Of a DNA stretch of 37,080 bases, positions 7,358-19,994 are shown piece by piece. The DNA lies in the NCBI GenBank assembly GCA_036398215.1, contig DASWHK010000249.1, forward strand, positions 1-37,080, read 5' to 3'. The notes under the pieces were generated by a model. That model did not search any database, was not told the DNA's origin, and saw nothing but the letters and a program-made list of their open reading frames with translations. Numbering within the stretch: the first letter of the stretch is position 1; each line of letters opens with the position of its first letter. This stretch comes from DASWHK01 sp036398215. GTDB lineage: Bacteria > Acidobacteriota > UBA890. The position numbers and the translations under genes are program-made.

Positions 7358-8188
7358 TCATCCCTCGAGCGGCCGGCGGGCGAGCACCAGCAGGCTGACC
7401 CCGAAGGGAAGGCGGAAGCGCGCCGCCAGCGGCGTCTCGAGCCGATAGAGGGTCGAGAGCGTCGTGTTCAGCCAGGGCGCCACGGCGGTCAGGTCGGAGC
7501 GCGCCGGGATGTCCGTTCGCGGCGGGCCGAGCAGGACCCTCTTGCCCACCCGCAGGGCAGCCGCGGCCGGGAACAGCAGCATGTGGAAGTACGAGGCGTG
7601 CACGGTCTCGAGGCCGGCCCCCTGCACCTGGCGGAGCAGGTCCGGGAGCTGGAATCGTCGGGCCGCGTGGGTGGCGACGTCGTGCGAGCTGCTCAGCATC
7701 GAGAAGGCCGAATCGGTGATCGCCAGGTAGCCGCCGGGCGCGCAGACCCGGGCAATCTCGCGCAACGCGTCGGTAACGTCGGGGACGCCGCGGTGATACA
7801 GGACATCGAAGCAGCCGACGAGGGCGAACGAGCGGTCGGCAAACGGCAGGCGCAGCAGGTCGGCGGCCACTGGTTGCAGCTCGACGCCGGCCGTTCTTGC
7901 CGCTGTCGATGGTTCGCCCGGCCCCCGCCCGGCGTCTGCAGCGCGCCTCTCCGCCAGCAGCTGCAGGGCGGGAAGATGGGCGTCGGTCGCGAACAGGCGC
8001 CCGTGACGGCGCATCACCGCGCTCATCGCCCCAGTGCCGGCGCCGACCTCGAGGACCCGGGCTCCGGTTTGCCGGCCCAGGTCCGCGGCGTGGCGCTCGA
8101 GCACCGCCGCGACCGTCCGCCGCTTGACCTCGAACCACCAGTGGCGGTCCTGGAGGGCGGCCATCTGCAGGTACTCGGCAGCTTCCAT
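7358..8188 (-). CDS. Class I SAM-dependent methyltransferase of a glycosylation cluster
   Basis: A 276-residue protein with a Rossmann-fold methyltransferase core. The SAM-binding motif I is VLEVGAGTGAMSAV, followed by the acidic residue in LFATDAHLPAL. Then come DLLRLPFADRSFALVGCFDVLYH and CAPGGYLAITDSAF, as in the Methyltransf_11/UbiE-like group. The N-terminal QDRHWWFEVKRRTV is typical of methyltransferases linked to polyprenyl-glycan glycosyltransferases. I start it at the ATG at 8188, which shares one base with the glycosyltransferase stop (TGATG); the upstream extension of the frame is not family-like. The C-terminal third (near FHMLLFPAAAALRVG) is moderately hydrophobic, so membrane association is possible. 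The substrate is unknown. Confidence 0.85.
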   Translation of the reverse strand: MEAAEYLQMAALQDRHWWFEVKRRTVAAVLERHAADLGRQTGARVLEVGAGTGAMSAVMRRHGRLFATDAHLPALQLLAERRAADAGRGPGEPSTAARTAGVELQPVAADLLRLPFADRSFALVGCFDVLYHRGVPDVTDALREIARVCAPGGYLAITDSAFSMLSSSHDVATHAARRFQLPDLLRQVQGAGLETVHASYFHMLLFPAAAALRVGKRVLLGPPRTDIPARSDLTAVAPWLNTTLSTLYRLETPLAARFRLPFGVSLLVLARRPLEG

Positions 8189-9024
8189 CAGCTCCCCAGC
8201 GCCCGCAGCCGCCGCGCCCGCCAGCGCAGGCTGCCGATGGTCACCAGGTATCGCCATCCCCGGCGCACGAAGCCGAACAGGTTGGTGGCGGTCTTCGACT
8301 CGCCGGCGACTCGCGGGACGCTCACGTAGGGGATCTCGAGCACCCGGTAGCCGCGCAGCGCCGCGACACCGAGCAGCTCGATGCAGTACTCGCCGTAGTC
8401 GCCATGCAGGCCGAGGTCGAGCACCAGCCGGCGCGGCGCCATGACGTAGCCGGTGGTGTAATCGAGCACCCGACGGTCGACGATCCAGTGGGCGAGCCGG
8501 GTGATCACCAGGCTGGCCCAGACCGCCGTTCTCGAGTCGCGCTCATCGGCGCCACCTGTCACGTAGCGCGAGGCGCAGGTCAGATCGGCGGCGCCCCGCC
8601 GCAGGGGCACCAGCAGGTCCGGGAGCAGCTCCGGGGGGTGCGAGAAATCACAGTCCATCCAGGCGACCAGCTCGCCGCGCGCCCGCGACACCCCGTCGAG
8701 AATCGAGACCGTCAAGCCCGGTGGCGGCGGCCGCTCGATGACTCGGGCTTGCGGGAACGACGCGGCGGCGGCACGGGCGACCGCCGCGGTGCCGTCCGGC
8801 GAACGGTCGTCCATCACCAGGATCTCGTGCGCGACGCCCTCGAGCGCCGCCGCCACCCGCTCGATCAACCGCGCGATGTTGCCGGCCTCGTTGAAGGTGG
8901 GGAGCACGACGGTGACCGCAACCGGCGCCGCGCTGTCCGTGACCGCCGCTCCGCTGCCTATCGGCCCAGCGCCCATCGATCTGGATTCTGTCGGCTCGGT
9001 GTCCATCGGGCTCGTCGAGCTCAT
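8188..9024 (-). CDS. Family 2 glycosyltransferase, dolichol-phosphate-mannose-synthase-like
   Basis: A 278-residue GT-A glycosyltransferase related to polyprenol-phosphate mannosyl/glucosyl synthases, which charge a lipid carrier on the cytoplasmic face. Motifs are VVLPTFNEAGNI, the nucleotide-binding LVMDDRSPDGT, the metal-binding DCD in AWMDCDFSHPPELLPDLL, ASRYVTGG and DYTTGYVMAPRR. There is no clear transmembrane anchor at the C-terminus (ending Arg-rich), unlike GtrB types. The first ~35 residues (Ser/Thr/Gly-rich) are not conserved, so the true start could be later, although the annotated ATG overlaps the upstream stop by four bases (ATGA). Probably supplies lipid-linked sugar to the neighbouring GT-C proteins; this is inferred from context. 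Confidence 0.88.
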   Translation of the reverse strand: MSSTSPMDTEPTESRSMGAGPIGSGAAVTDSAAPVAVTVVLPTFNEAGNIARLIERVAAALEGVAHEILVMDDRSPDGTAAVARAAAASFPQARVIERPPPPGLTVSILDGVSRARGELVAWMDCDFSHPPELLPDLLVPLRRGAADLTCASRYVTGGADERDSRTAVWASLVITRLAHWIVDRRVLDYTTGYVMAPRRLVLDLGLHGDYGEYCIELLGVAALRGYRVLEIPYVSVPRVAGESKTATNLFGFVRRGWRYLVTIGSLRWRARRLRALGS

Positions 9025-10979
9025 CGGGGCGCAGCTCCGTCACGTCCATCGATCGAGGCGCGATCCTCGGCAACCGGCAACGGCAGGACGTTCACGTACC
9101 AGACCATGAAGCCCACCTGTTGTCCCGTACGGGCAAACCGGTTGACGCTGACCGCGGCGGCGCGAGTCGTCCAGGACCCCTCGAGGTCGAGGACGTTGCT
9201 CTCCGTGACCAGCTCCCCCGGGACGTCGATCTCATACGATCCGACGCGCTCCGGGTTCCAGGCCAGCTCCAGCTCGGCCAGCGGCGTGCCGTTCAGCGAA
9301 ACCTTCACGATCTGCGGCGGCGCGCCGTCGTAGTGGTAGGGGTGCAGGCGCAGCGTCAGCCTGTGGTCCCGCCCGCGCAGCATCGGCAGCCTGATCATCG
9401 TGCGGCCCGGCTTGTCGAAGCGGGCGGTGACGTTGGGAGCGCTCACCGGCGGATGCCAGCCGCCTACGAAGTACCGCCCATCTCCGGGCCCCGCCCTCAG
9501 GTGCGCAGCGCGGCCGGCCCGCAGATCCTCCCATAGCTGCCGGTGGGGGAGCTCCGTCAGCACCACCCACAGCATGCCGGCGACCGCCGCCGTGGCGGCA
9601 ACGCGACCCAGCAGAAGGCGCTGCTCGCCCCGGGTATAGGCGAAGTCCTCGCGAGAGAGCCGGCGAACGAAGCCGGCGAGCACGTGGACCGACCAGAAGG
9701 CGGCGATCAGGAAGAGCGGATAAACGTGCATTGTGAAACGCCACTCCGAGCCGCCGGGAATCCGCCAGGTAAAGGCATAGGGCAGCAATGAGGCGGCGGT
9801 GAATAGCAGCAGGAAGCGCCCCGGGGGTGACCAGAGAAACAGGGCCAGTCCGGCGAGGGAAAGGAGCCTCAGGGCCGCTGCGAGACGCGGCGACCAGGCC
9901 CCGAAGCCCAGCCACTTGTTGTCGAACGGGTACGTGGTCATGCCGTTCAGGAACGTGTCGGCGAAACCTACCGGCGCCTCGCTCGCCATACTCCGCAAAT
10001 AGGCCGAGGCGCTCATCGGAGCCTCGGCGGCGACTTCTTGTCTTTCTCGATAAAAGGAGGTGGCGAAGTTGATCGAGTGGAGCGGATCGCCGTATACCCG
10101 CCAGCAGTCGTACATGAACGGGCCCACCAAGGCCATCGCCACCAGGGCGGCCACCGCCACCGCGACGCCGCGCTCTCTGAAGCTCGCGGAAGTCGCGGCG
10201 CCGTCCTCCGGATGGGGCCCTCGAGCGGAAGCCGCGGGGCTGTTCTCGGCACAGGCAGCGAGAGAGGGCCGGCGCCATGGAAACACGAGGATCACCACCA
10301 TCGCCGGAACGATGAACGACAGCGAGGTTATGCGCGTCAGGCACGCGGCGCCGGCGACCGCGCCGGCGACCACCGCCCTGCCCCACCTCGGCCGATGCCA
10401 GAGTCGCAGGATCGTGTACGCCGCCATCACGGTGAAGAACGCAAAGGCGTCGTCGCGCCAGCCGTCGACGCTCCACGACACCACGGTGTGCTCGGCCGCC
10501 AGCGCCAGCGCCGCCGCGAGGCCCACCCAGCGGGCGCAGGCGAACGCCCCGAGCAGATAGGTCGCCCAAACCAGCAGCAGCGAGTAGAACGCCGACGTAT
10601 AGCTGATCCCGACGTCCTGGCCGCCGAACAGGCCGATGAACAGCTTGACGGAGAACACGTAGCCGGGCTCGCGCGGGTGGGCGGCGTAGAAGCTCTCCAT
10701 GCGGCGGGCGAAGCGGATGTAGTTGATCGGATCACCGCCGGCGTAGGGATCCGCGGACCTCTCCCAGCGGAACGAGCCTGGGCGGAGCCATGATGCCAGC
10801 GTCTGGACGCGTAGCTGGGTGGCCTCGCTCACCGCGATGCGGGGCACCGGTCCGTACTTCTGGATCGCGGCGTCGTGGCGCAGCAGTCCGGCATACAGCA
10901 CCACCGCCGCAACCAGCGCCACGACCAGCGGCCGCAGCATCGGATCCTCGCGGCTGCTGCGCAGGAGGCTAGCCGGCAT
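9021..10979 (-). CDS. Multi-pass GT-C-like (ArnT/PMT-type) membrane glycosyltransferase candidate
   Basis: About 652 residues. An N-terminal membrane helix (LRPLVVALVAAVVLYAGLL) is followed by a long loop with charged and aromatic residues (DPYAGGDPINYIRFARRMESFY), as expected of the catalytic periplasmic loop of lipid-sugar-dependent GT-C enzymes. Roughly ten further hydrophobic segments follow, for example WATYLLGAFACARWVGLAAALALA and ITSLSFIVPAMVVILVF. The C-terminal ~150 residues look soluble and beta-rich (TMIRLPMLRGRDHRLTLRLHPYHYDG). An ATG at 10940, right before the first helix, has a better ribosome binding site (GAGGA) and is an alternative start. Its stop overlaps the GT2 start. The acceptor is unknown. 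Confidence 0.72.
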   Translation of the reverse strand: MPASLLRSSREDPMLRPLVVALVAAVVLYAGLLRHDAAIQKYGPVPRIAVSEATQLRVQTLASWLRPGSFRWERSADPYAGGDPINYIRFARRMESFYAAHPREPGYVFSVKLFIGLFGGQDVGISYTSAFYSLLLVWATYLLGAFACARWVGLAAALALAAEHTVVSWSVDGWRDDAFAFFTVMAAYTILRLWHRPRWGRAVVAGAVAGAACLTRITSLSFIVPAMVVILVFPWRRPSLAACAENSPAASARGPHPEDGAATSASFRERGVAVAVAALVAMALVGPFMYDCWRVYGDPLHSINFATSFYRERQEVAAEAPMSASAYLRSMASEAPVGFADTFLNGMTTYPFDNKWLGFGAWSPRLAAALRLLSLAGLALFLWSPPGRFLLLFTAASLLPYAFTWRIPGGSEWRFTMHVYPLFLIAAFWSVHVLAGFVRRLSREDFAYTRGEQRLLLGRVAATAAVAGMLWVVLTELPHRQLWEDLRAGRAAHLRAGPGDGRYFVGGWHPPVSAPNVTARFDKPGRTMIRLPMLRGRDHRLTLRLHPYHYDGAPPQIVKVSLNGTPLAELELAWNPERVGSYEIDVPGELVTESNVLDLEGSWTTRAAAVSVNRFARTGQQVGFMVWYVNVLPLPVAEDRASIDGRDGAAPR

Positions 10980-11048
10980 TCTTCATCGACCTTCTCCGCA
11001 GGACGCGGAGAGGCCCGCGTCTACGGTGTTGCACCTGGCCAGTCCTCG

Positions 11049-13724
11049 TCATTCGTACAGGCGGATCCCGAGCAGCTCGATCGTCGCGAACGGCCCCTCG
11101 ATGTCGATCACCGCCCACTTGTGGTGAATGTGCTGCAAGGCCTGCCCGGGCTCGGCCCCCCGTTGCCCGAGCACGACGATCTTCGCCAGCTCCTCCCCCA
11201 CCGGCGGGCTCCCGCCGATCAAGCGCAGCGCCTCGGCTACGGCGTCGTCGAGCGGCCGCCAATCCTCGAGGCCGACGGTCACCGCCACCGCCGTGCCCGC
11301 CGGCAGCCCGGCGACGTGATCGAGCAGAGCGAGCCCGCCTGCGCCGGTCGTCGGAAAGAAGGTGGTCACCGGCGTCACGGTGCCGAAGGCCTCGATGACG
11401 TGGACCTGGTAGCCGGGGCCGCTCGACTGGTGTAGCCAGCGGTTACCGATGCCGAAGCCGGCGCCGTCGTCCTGGACGTCGAGGGTCACCCCGGCGGCGA
11501 TCAAGGCGCCCGTTTGACCTAGCGGCACCAGAGTGTGGGCGCGGACCTCGAAGGCGCCGGGGGACCCCTCCAGGCCCTCGACGAAACCGTCGGGGAACGG
11601 CAGCCTGCCGCCTTGCCAGCTGCCTGTCGGCTCGATGATGTCGGTCTCGGTTCCCCAGCCGGCCGTCACGATGACCCCATCGCGCTCGTCTCGTCCCGGA
11701 GCGCGGATCAGGAACCGGACCCCCTGCTTGCCTTCGAGCTGCCGGGCGGCGTAGCGCCGGCGAACGCCGCCGCCGGATCCGCTGTCGCGCGGCACCGTGA
11801 AAACATAGCTGTGCCCCGACTGGTAGACGAGACCGGCGTCGTCATTCGCGCCCAGCAAGCGGCGCAGCCGGGCGTGCTGCGCCTGGTTGGCCAGCAAATC
11901 ATCGTGCACGACCATGTAGCGGACGGGAAACTCGTCCCGCAGGATGCGGAAGAACTCCGGGCCGAGCGGTTCGGCCTCCACGAGCTCGACGTAATCGCGG
12001 GGGAAGAAACCGCTGTAGCCGTTGACCAGCGGCTTCCAGTGAAGGGTCGAGCCCAGCATGTACTGGGTCTCGCGCCATGGCTGCCGGCCCGGCTGCAGGG
12101 GAACATGGACGACGCCGAAGTCGCCCTCCTGGGTGGCCAGCCAGTGGTCGGCGGGGTCCTGCCCCGGGTCGGCGATCTCGTGGGGGAGCGGCCAGACGCG
12201 GAACTCCCAGACCGTCACCGCCAGGACGAGGGCGAGCGCGATCGCCGCCGTTGCCCGCCTCAGGCCCCGGGTCAGCGCGGCGAAGCCGAAGCCGGCCAAG
12301 GCGGCGACGAACAGCACCCAGAGGAGTCCGAAGCGCCCCACCGCGCGCAGGCCCTCATACGGCCAGGCCCCCTGGTAGAGCAGCCAGTAGGGGCCGTAGC
12401 CAACCTCGAAGTTCCACCCCCGGACGATCGGCCCATAGGCGAGCAGATAGGTGAGCAGCGCCAGGTAGGCGGTCACCAGCAGGTAGACGCCGCGGCGTTC
12501 CTCGGGCGAGCCGCTGCGCGCCCGCGGCAACGCCGCCACCAGCAGCGTGGCGGCGACCGCGAGCCACAGGGCGGGGCTCACCCAGCGGCTGGCGGCGAGG
12601 ACAGGCTCGAGGAACGGGGGGCGCGCCCACCACTGTGCCAGCAGCAGGCTGATCGCGTGGAAGGCAAGCATGGTCGCCGTGACGAGGGCGACCGCGCCGA
12701 CCAGCCGGCGCCGCAACGGGTTGGTCGTGCCCACGCGGCGGCGAACGCCGCTCAGCATCCGCGGCGCCACGAGGACCATGGCGGCGACCGCCAGCAGCAG
12801 GGTCAGCGCCCCTGGGAAGAAGTTCGACTCGGTGGCGCGGTAGTTCTCATAAAGCCAACGGACGTGGCTGGTCTTGTTGACCACACTGCCGGAAAAGAAG
12901 CCCTTGGGCTGGGCGGAGAACGCGACGGTCTCGCCGAAACCGCGCTGGAAGCCATAGGCCTCGTTGACGCCGGCGTAGGGGACGGCAATCGGCAGGACAA
13001 GCAGTGCCACGATGACCGCGGCGACGAGCCCGTCGCGCAACAGCTTCCGCGGGCTTCGGCGTGCCTCGGCGTTCGGCAGCAGCAGCAGGAGGAGGCAGCC
13101 GTAGGCGGCCAGGATCGGGAAAAGAAACAGCCCGTAGTGGATCGAGAAGGCGAACTGTAAGCCGGCGAAGGCCGCCATCAGCCAGAGATGCACGCCGCGC
13201 CCGGACTCGACGTACTTGCCGCAGTACAGGAGCGCGAACGGGATCCACTGGCCGGAGAGCATGTGCAACTGCGGCAGATGGTCGAACTTGGCGGGGGCGA
13301 ACGTCCAGATCACGCCCGCCACGAGCCCCGCCGCCAGGCTTCCCGTGACCTGGCGGATCCAGAGCGTCGTGCCGATGCCGGTGAGGATAAAGGACGAGAA
13401 AAACAGCAGGTTGTAGGCCAGCACCGGATGACCCGCCCAGTTGACCGGGGCGACCAGCAGCGCCGGTGCCAGGAAGCTCTCCGAGAAGGCGAGGGTGTCC
13501 TGGTTCGGGTAGAAGATATTGGCGTTGAAGATGCCCAGCGGATCGGTGAGCAGCGCGTGAGCGTCCCAGGCCAGCGCCCAAGTATTCAACCGAACGTCGG
13601 CGAGCTCATTGAGGTACGTATCCGGGGCGGTCCAGATCGGGTAGGTGAACAGCAGGGTGAGCAGGAAGAAGAAGGCCACGAGCAGCGCCGGCTCGCGCAG
13701 TGTGTGCTCTTTCGGAACGCTCAT
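11049..13724 (-). CDS. Multi-pass membrane protein (GT-C-like) with C-terminal FAM3/ILEI-like domain
   Basis: An 891-residue protein starting at the ATG at 13724 (MSVPKEHTLREPALL). The first membrane helix (LLVAFFFLLTLLFTYPIW) is followed by the loop DTYLNELADVRLNTWALAWD, with an acidic pattern like GT-C catalytic loops, then about ten more helices to roughly residue 520. A soluble part follows. The last ~145 residues (about 745-870), including GPGYQVHVIEAFGTV, GLALLDHVAGLPAGTAVAV and DDAVAEALRLIGG, resemble the interleukin-like EMT inducer (FAM3/ILEI) fold. The start was chosen at the residue before the first helix; the longer open frame runs through 5S rRNA and its terminator and is rejected. 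Lies 69 bases before the next GT-C gene, likely the same operon. No enzymatic activity is shown. Confidence 0.75.
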   Translation of the reverse strand: MSVPKEHTLREPALLVAFFFLLTLLFTYPIWTAPDTYLNELADVRLNTWALAWDAHALLTDPLGIFNANIFYPNQDTLAFSESFLAPALLVAPVNWAGHPVLAYNLLFFSSFILTGIGTTLWIRQVTGSLAAGLVAGVIWTFAPAKFDHLPQLHMLSGQWIPFALLYCGKYVESGRGVHLWLMAAFAGLQFAFSIHYGLFLFPILAAYGCLLLLLLPNAEARRSPRKLLRDGLVAAVIVALLVLPIAVPYAGVNEAYGFQRGFGETVAFSAQPKGFFSGSVVNKTSHVRWLYENYRATESNFFPGALTLLLAVAAMVLVAPRMLSGVRRRVGTTNPLRRRLVGAVALVTATMLAFHAISLLLAQWWARPPFLEPVLAASRWVSPALWLAVAATLLVAALPRARSGSPEERRGVYLLVTAYLALLTYLLAYGPIVRGWNFEVGYGPYWLLYQGAWPYEGLRAVGRFGLLWVLFVAALAGFGFAALTRGLRRATAAIALALVLAVTVWEFRVWPLPHEIADPGQDPADHWLATQEGDFGVVHVPLQPGRQPWRETQYMLGSTLHWKPLVNGYSGFFPRDYVELVEAEPLGPEFFRILRDEFPVRYMVVHDDLLANQAQHARLRRLLGANDDAGLVYQSGHSYVFTVPRDSGSGGGVRRRYAARQLEGKQGVRFLIRAPGRDERDGVIVTAGWGTETDIIEPTGSWQGGRLPFPDGFVEGLEGSPGAFEVRAHTLVPLGQTGALIAAGVTLDVQDDGAGFGIGNRWLHQSSGPGYQVHVIEAFGTVTPVTTFFPTTGAGGLALLDHVAGLPAGTAVAVTVGLEDWRPLDDAVAEALRLIGGSPPVGEELAKIVVLGQRGAEPGQALQHIHHKWAVIDIEGPFATIELLGIRLYE

Positions 13725-13897
13725 TCGGCTCGCCGCCGTCGGATCGTCACGGTCGGGATCCGCCGCCCGCACGCTTTGCGAGATCGCTGCTGACCGGGCG
13801 CCTCGCCGGGCCGATCGTAACACTGTCGGGCATCCCGACGAGCGCGCGCCTGCAAGTCTCATCGCTCTCCTGCCCCGGGCGCAGGCCCCGGACACCG

Positions 13898-13937
13898 AAA
13901 AAGGGCCGCCGATCGTGCTTCGATCGACAGCCCCTTT
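13898..13937 (-). terminator. Intrinsic terminator of the rRNA operon
   Basis: Just after 5S rRNA, the minus strand forms a stem of about 15 pairs with two or three mismatches: AAAGGGGCTGTCGATCG, loop AAGCA, CGATCGGCGGCCCTTT, running into a T tract. This is a standard rho-independent terminator placed where the rRNA operon should end. Confidence 0.88.
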
Positions 13938-13947
13938 CGATGGTTTT

Positions 13948-14063
<116 letters not shown>

Positions 14064-14300
14064 AAATTCGAACCGAATAGTCCAGCCACGGATCGGCTTG
14101 CAGAATCGCGGTATCCGCGACCCCACGGTTGACCCGCTTCTTTGCCTTGCACGCGCTGATCGAGTCAGCGTGTTGAGCCCTTTTTTCAAAGGTCGGATTG
14201 GTGCGCCCCTGTGACGTTGCCAATGGTTACGCGTTGCTGATGCAATCAGCGACGCGCGGCATGAGCATCGTCACATGGGTCTGCCCCTGGCGAATTTAAA
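14064..14300 (-). other. 23S-5S spacer with the 3' arm of the 23S processing stem
   Basis: A 237-base spacer without genes. Bases 14071-14086 are the exact complement, in the transcript, of 17406-17421 upstream of 23S, giving a 16-bp perfect stem that brackets the 23S rRNA as expected for RNase III-type processing. Two further hairpins lie at about 14230-14255 and 14150-14173. Confidence 0.8.
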
Positions 14301-17316
<3,016 letters not shown>

Positions 17317-17405
17317 AAAAAATTCGCCCCGGACAGACCTCTTCCGGCACGCGCCAAACCAACCTTCGCGATAAAAAGGGCTCAATAAATGCTCAGCAAA
17401 AAATT

Positions 17406-17421
17406 GCTGGACTATTCGGTT
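17406..17421 (-). other. 5' arm of the 23S rRNA processing stem
   Basis: The minus strand here reads AACCGAATAGTCCAGC, perfectly complementary to 14071-14086 on the far side of 23S. The two arms can form the stem that loops out pre-23S rRNA for cleavage. Confidence 0.8.
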
Positions 17422-17432
17422 GTCAAAGAGCC
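17420..17432 (-). promoter_or_regulatory. boxA antitermination element before 23S
   Basis: The minus strand reads GGCTCTTTGACAA, close to the boxA consensus bound by NusB/NusE in rRNA operons. It directly precedes the 23S processing arm. Confidence 0.65.
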
Positions 17433-17547
17433 GACTGGCGTCCGCCAGTCCCCTTGTCAGGGGGGCGGATCCACCAGCAGTGCATGGTCAGCGCGGCGGG
17501 CGAGCGCTGCAGCCTCGGGCTGACCATCCACTTCTGGTCGATCCATT

Positions 17548-17623
17548 TGGTGGAGAATACGGGGCTCGAACCCGTGACCTCCGGCTTGCAAAGCCGGCGC
17601 TCTCCCAACTGAGCTAATTCCCC
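17548..17623 (-). tRNA. tRNA-Ala (anticodon TGC)
   Basis: A 76-base cloverleaf on the minus strand including encoded CCA. The acceptor is GGGGAAT/ATTCTCC, the D-arm AGCTCAGTTGGGAGAGC, the anticodon loop CTTTGCAAG with TGC, and the T-arm GGGTTCGAGCCCC-like. It sits in the 16S-23S spacer after tRNA-Ile, the classical arrangement. The 17433-17547 spacer contains a 9-bp inverted repeat (ATGGTCAGC at 17484, GCTGACCAT at 17519). Confidence 0.96.
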
Positions 17624-17727
17624 GAATTCGTCATGATGGGCATGGCACCTCGCGGGAAGCTTGCCACTGCTGGCGCCCGGCCGGGCGCCCGATCGATCTG
17701 GCGCGCCCTGTGCATCGAACGAATCTA

Positions 17728-17803
17728 TGGTGGGCCTACCTGGATTTGAACCAGGGACCTCGCCCTTATCAGGGGCGCGCTCTGCCAACTGAGCTATAGG
17801 CCC
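17728..17803 (-). tRNA. tRNA-Ile (anticodon GAT)
   Basis: A 76-base cloverleaf on the minus strand with encoded CCA. The acceptor is GGGCCTA/TAGGCCC, the D-arm AGCTCAGTTGGCAGAGC, the anticodon stem-loop GCCCCTGATAAGGGC with GAT, and the T-loop GGTTCAAATCC. First of the two spacer tRNAs after 16S. Confidence 0.96.
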
Positions 17804-17839
17804 GTGAGGCCGACTTGCGTCGGCCTGACGTGCATCGGC

Positions 17840-17852
17840 TGTTCAAAGAACA
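17840..17852 (-). promoter_or_regulatory. boxA-like element in the 16S-23S spacer
   Basis: The minus strand reads TGTTCTTTGAACA, resembling boxA (CTTTGAA core). It lies between the 16S 3' flank and tRNA-Ile, a usual place for a second boxA. The match is weaker than that of the leader copy. Confidence 0.5.
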
Positions 17853-17896
17853 ACACTCCCGCCGCCCAAAGGCGAGCGAGAGCTGCCTGCTCCATC

Positions 17897-17912
17897 AAAA
17901 CTGAATAGCGCG
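17897..17912 (-). other. 3' arm of the 16S rRNA processing stem
   Basis: The plus strand AAAACTGAATAGCGCG is the exact reverse complement of the plus strand at 19623-19638. In the transcript the two regions pair over 16 bp and enclose 16S rRNA. Confidence 0.82.
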
Positions 17913-18017
17913 AAACCGTCGTCGACAAGATTCAGACGGGCGGAATACTTTTCGTTTTTGAGGACTCCGCCGGCTCCCTCAAAAACGTACGGTTGAGATC
18001 CAGGCTTTCGCCTGAAA

Positions 18018-19583
<1,566 letters not shown>

Positions 19584-19622
19584 GAACCTCACTACTACCA
19601 TCTGAAATTGACGAGTCAGGTA

Positions 19623-19638
19623 CGCGCTATTCAGTTTT
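19623..19638 (-). other. 5' arm of the 16S rRNA processing stem
   Basis: The minus-strand AAAACTGAATAGCGCG begins inside boxA and is perfectly complementary to the transcript at 17897-17912 downstream of 16S. It therefore forms the pre-16S stalk. Confidence 0.82.
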
Positions 19639-19647
19639 CAAAGAGCA
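19635..19647 (-). promoter_or_regulatory. boxA antitermination element in the rRNA leader
   Basis: The minus strand reads TGCTCTTTGAAAA, a near-consensus boxA about 50 bases before the 16S 5' end. Its last bases overlap the 16S processing arm. Confidence 0.75.
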
Positions 19648-19774
19648 GACATGCTCGAACAGGGCGAAGCATTTCCGCGAATCGGAAGTGCCTCCCGTGC
19701 CTTCCTGAAGAAAGCGCTGCGCCGAAGCGCCGCTCGAGTGACTGCGGGGCAGACACGCCCCCACAGCAACGAGT

Positions 19775-19803
19775 ATTGTAGCGGAGTCGATCCGCCCCGT
19801 CAA
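19775..19803 (-). promoter_or_regulatory. Sigma70-type rRNA promoter
   Basis: On the minus strand, TTGACG (-35, 19798-19803) and TACAAT (-10, 19775-19780) are separated by exactly 17 bases. The transcription start is expected near 19767, about 185 bases before 16S. It is the best promoter match in the window and correctly placed. Confidence 0.85.
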
Positions 19804-19994
19804 TCGGGGCAGCGGGAAATCTTCCTCTGCGCCGCCGACGATTTCCGGCGATTCTGCCACCCCGCAGGCCGCCTGCCAAGGCGGCGCCGGTGCCCGCCAG
19901 GCGGCTCCGACCGCGATGTCGACAGGATCGCCTTGCGGCGCCCGTAATCGACGATGTGGAGCATGGGCCGGATCGTCGCCGCCCGGCGACGGCG

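Larger units (their letters stand above)
19584..19994 (-). other. rRNA operon leader and upstream region
   Basis: 411 bases between the tyrS stop and 16S, without a gene. It contains the promoter, the boxA and the 16S processing arm (separate entries). A 7-bp GC hairpin without a T tract lies at 19868-19885, between tyrS and the promoter, so no convincing tyrS terminator is seen. Confidence 0.8.

Noticed and set aside
19868..19885. Hairpin as tyrS terminator
   Set aside because: A 7-bp stem without a T tract; too weak to call.
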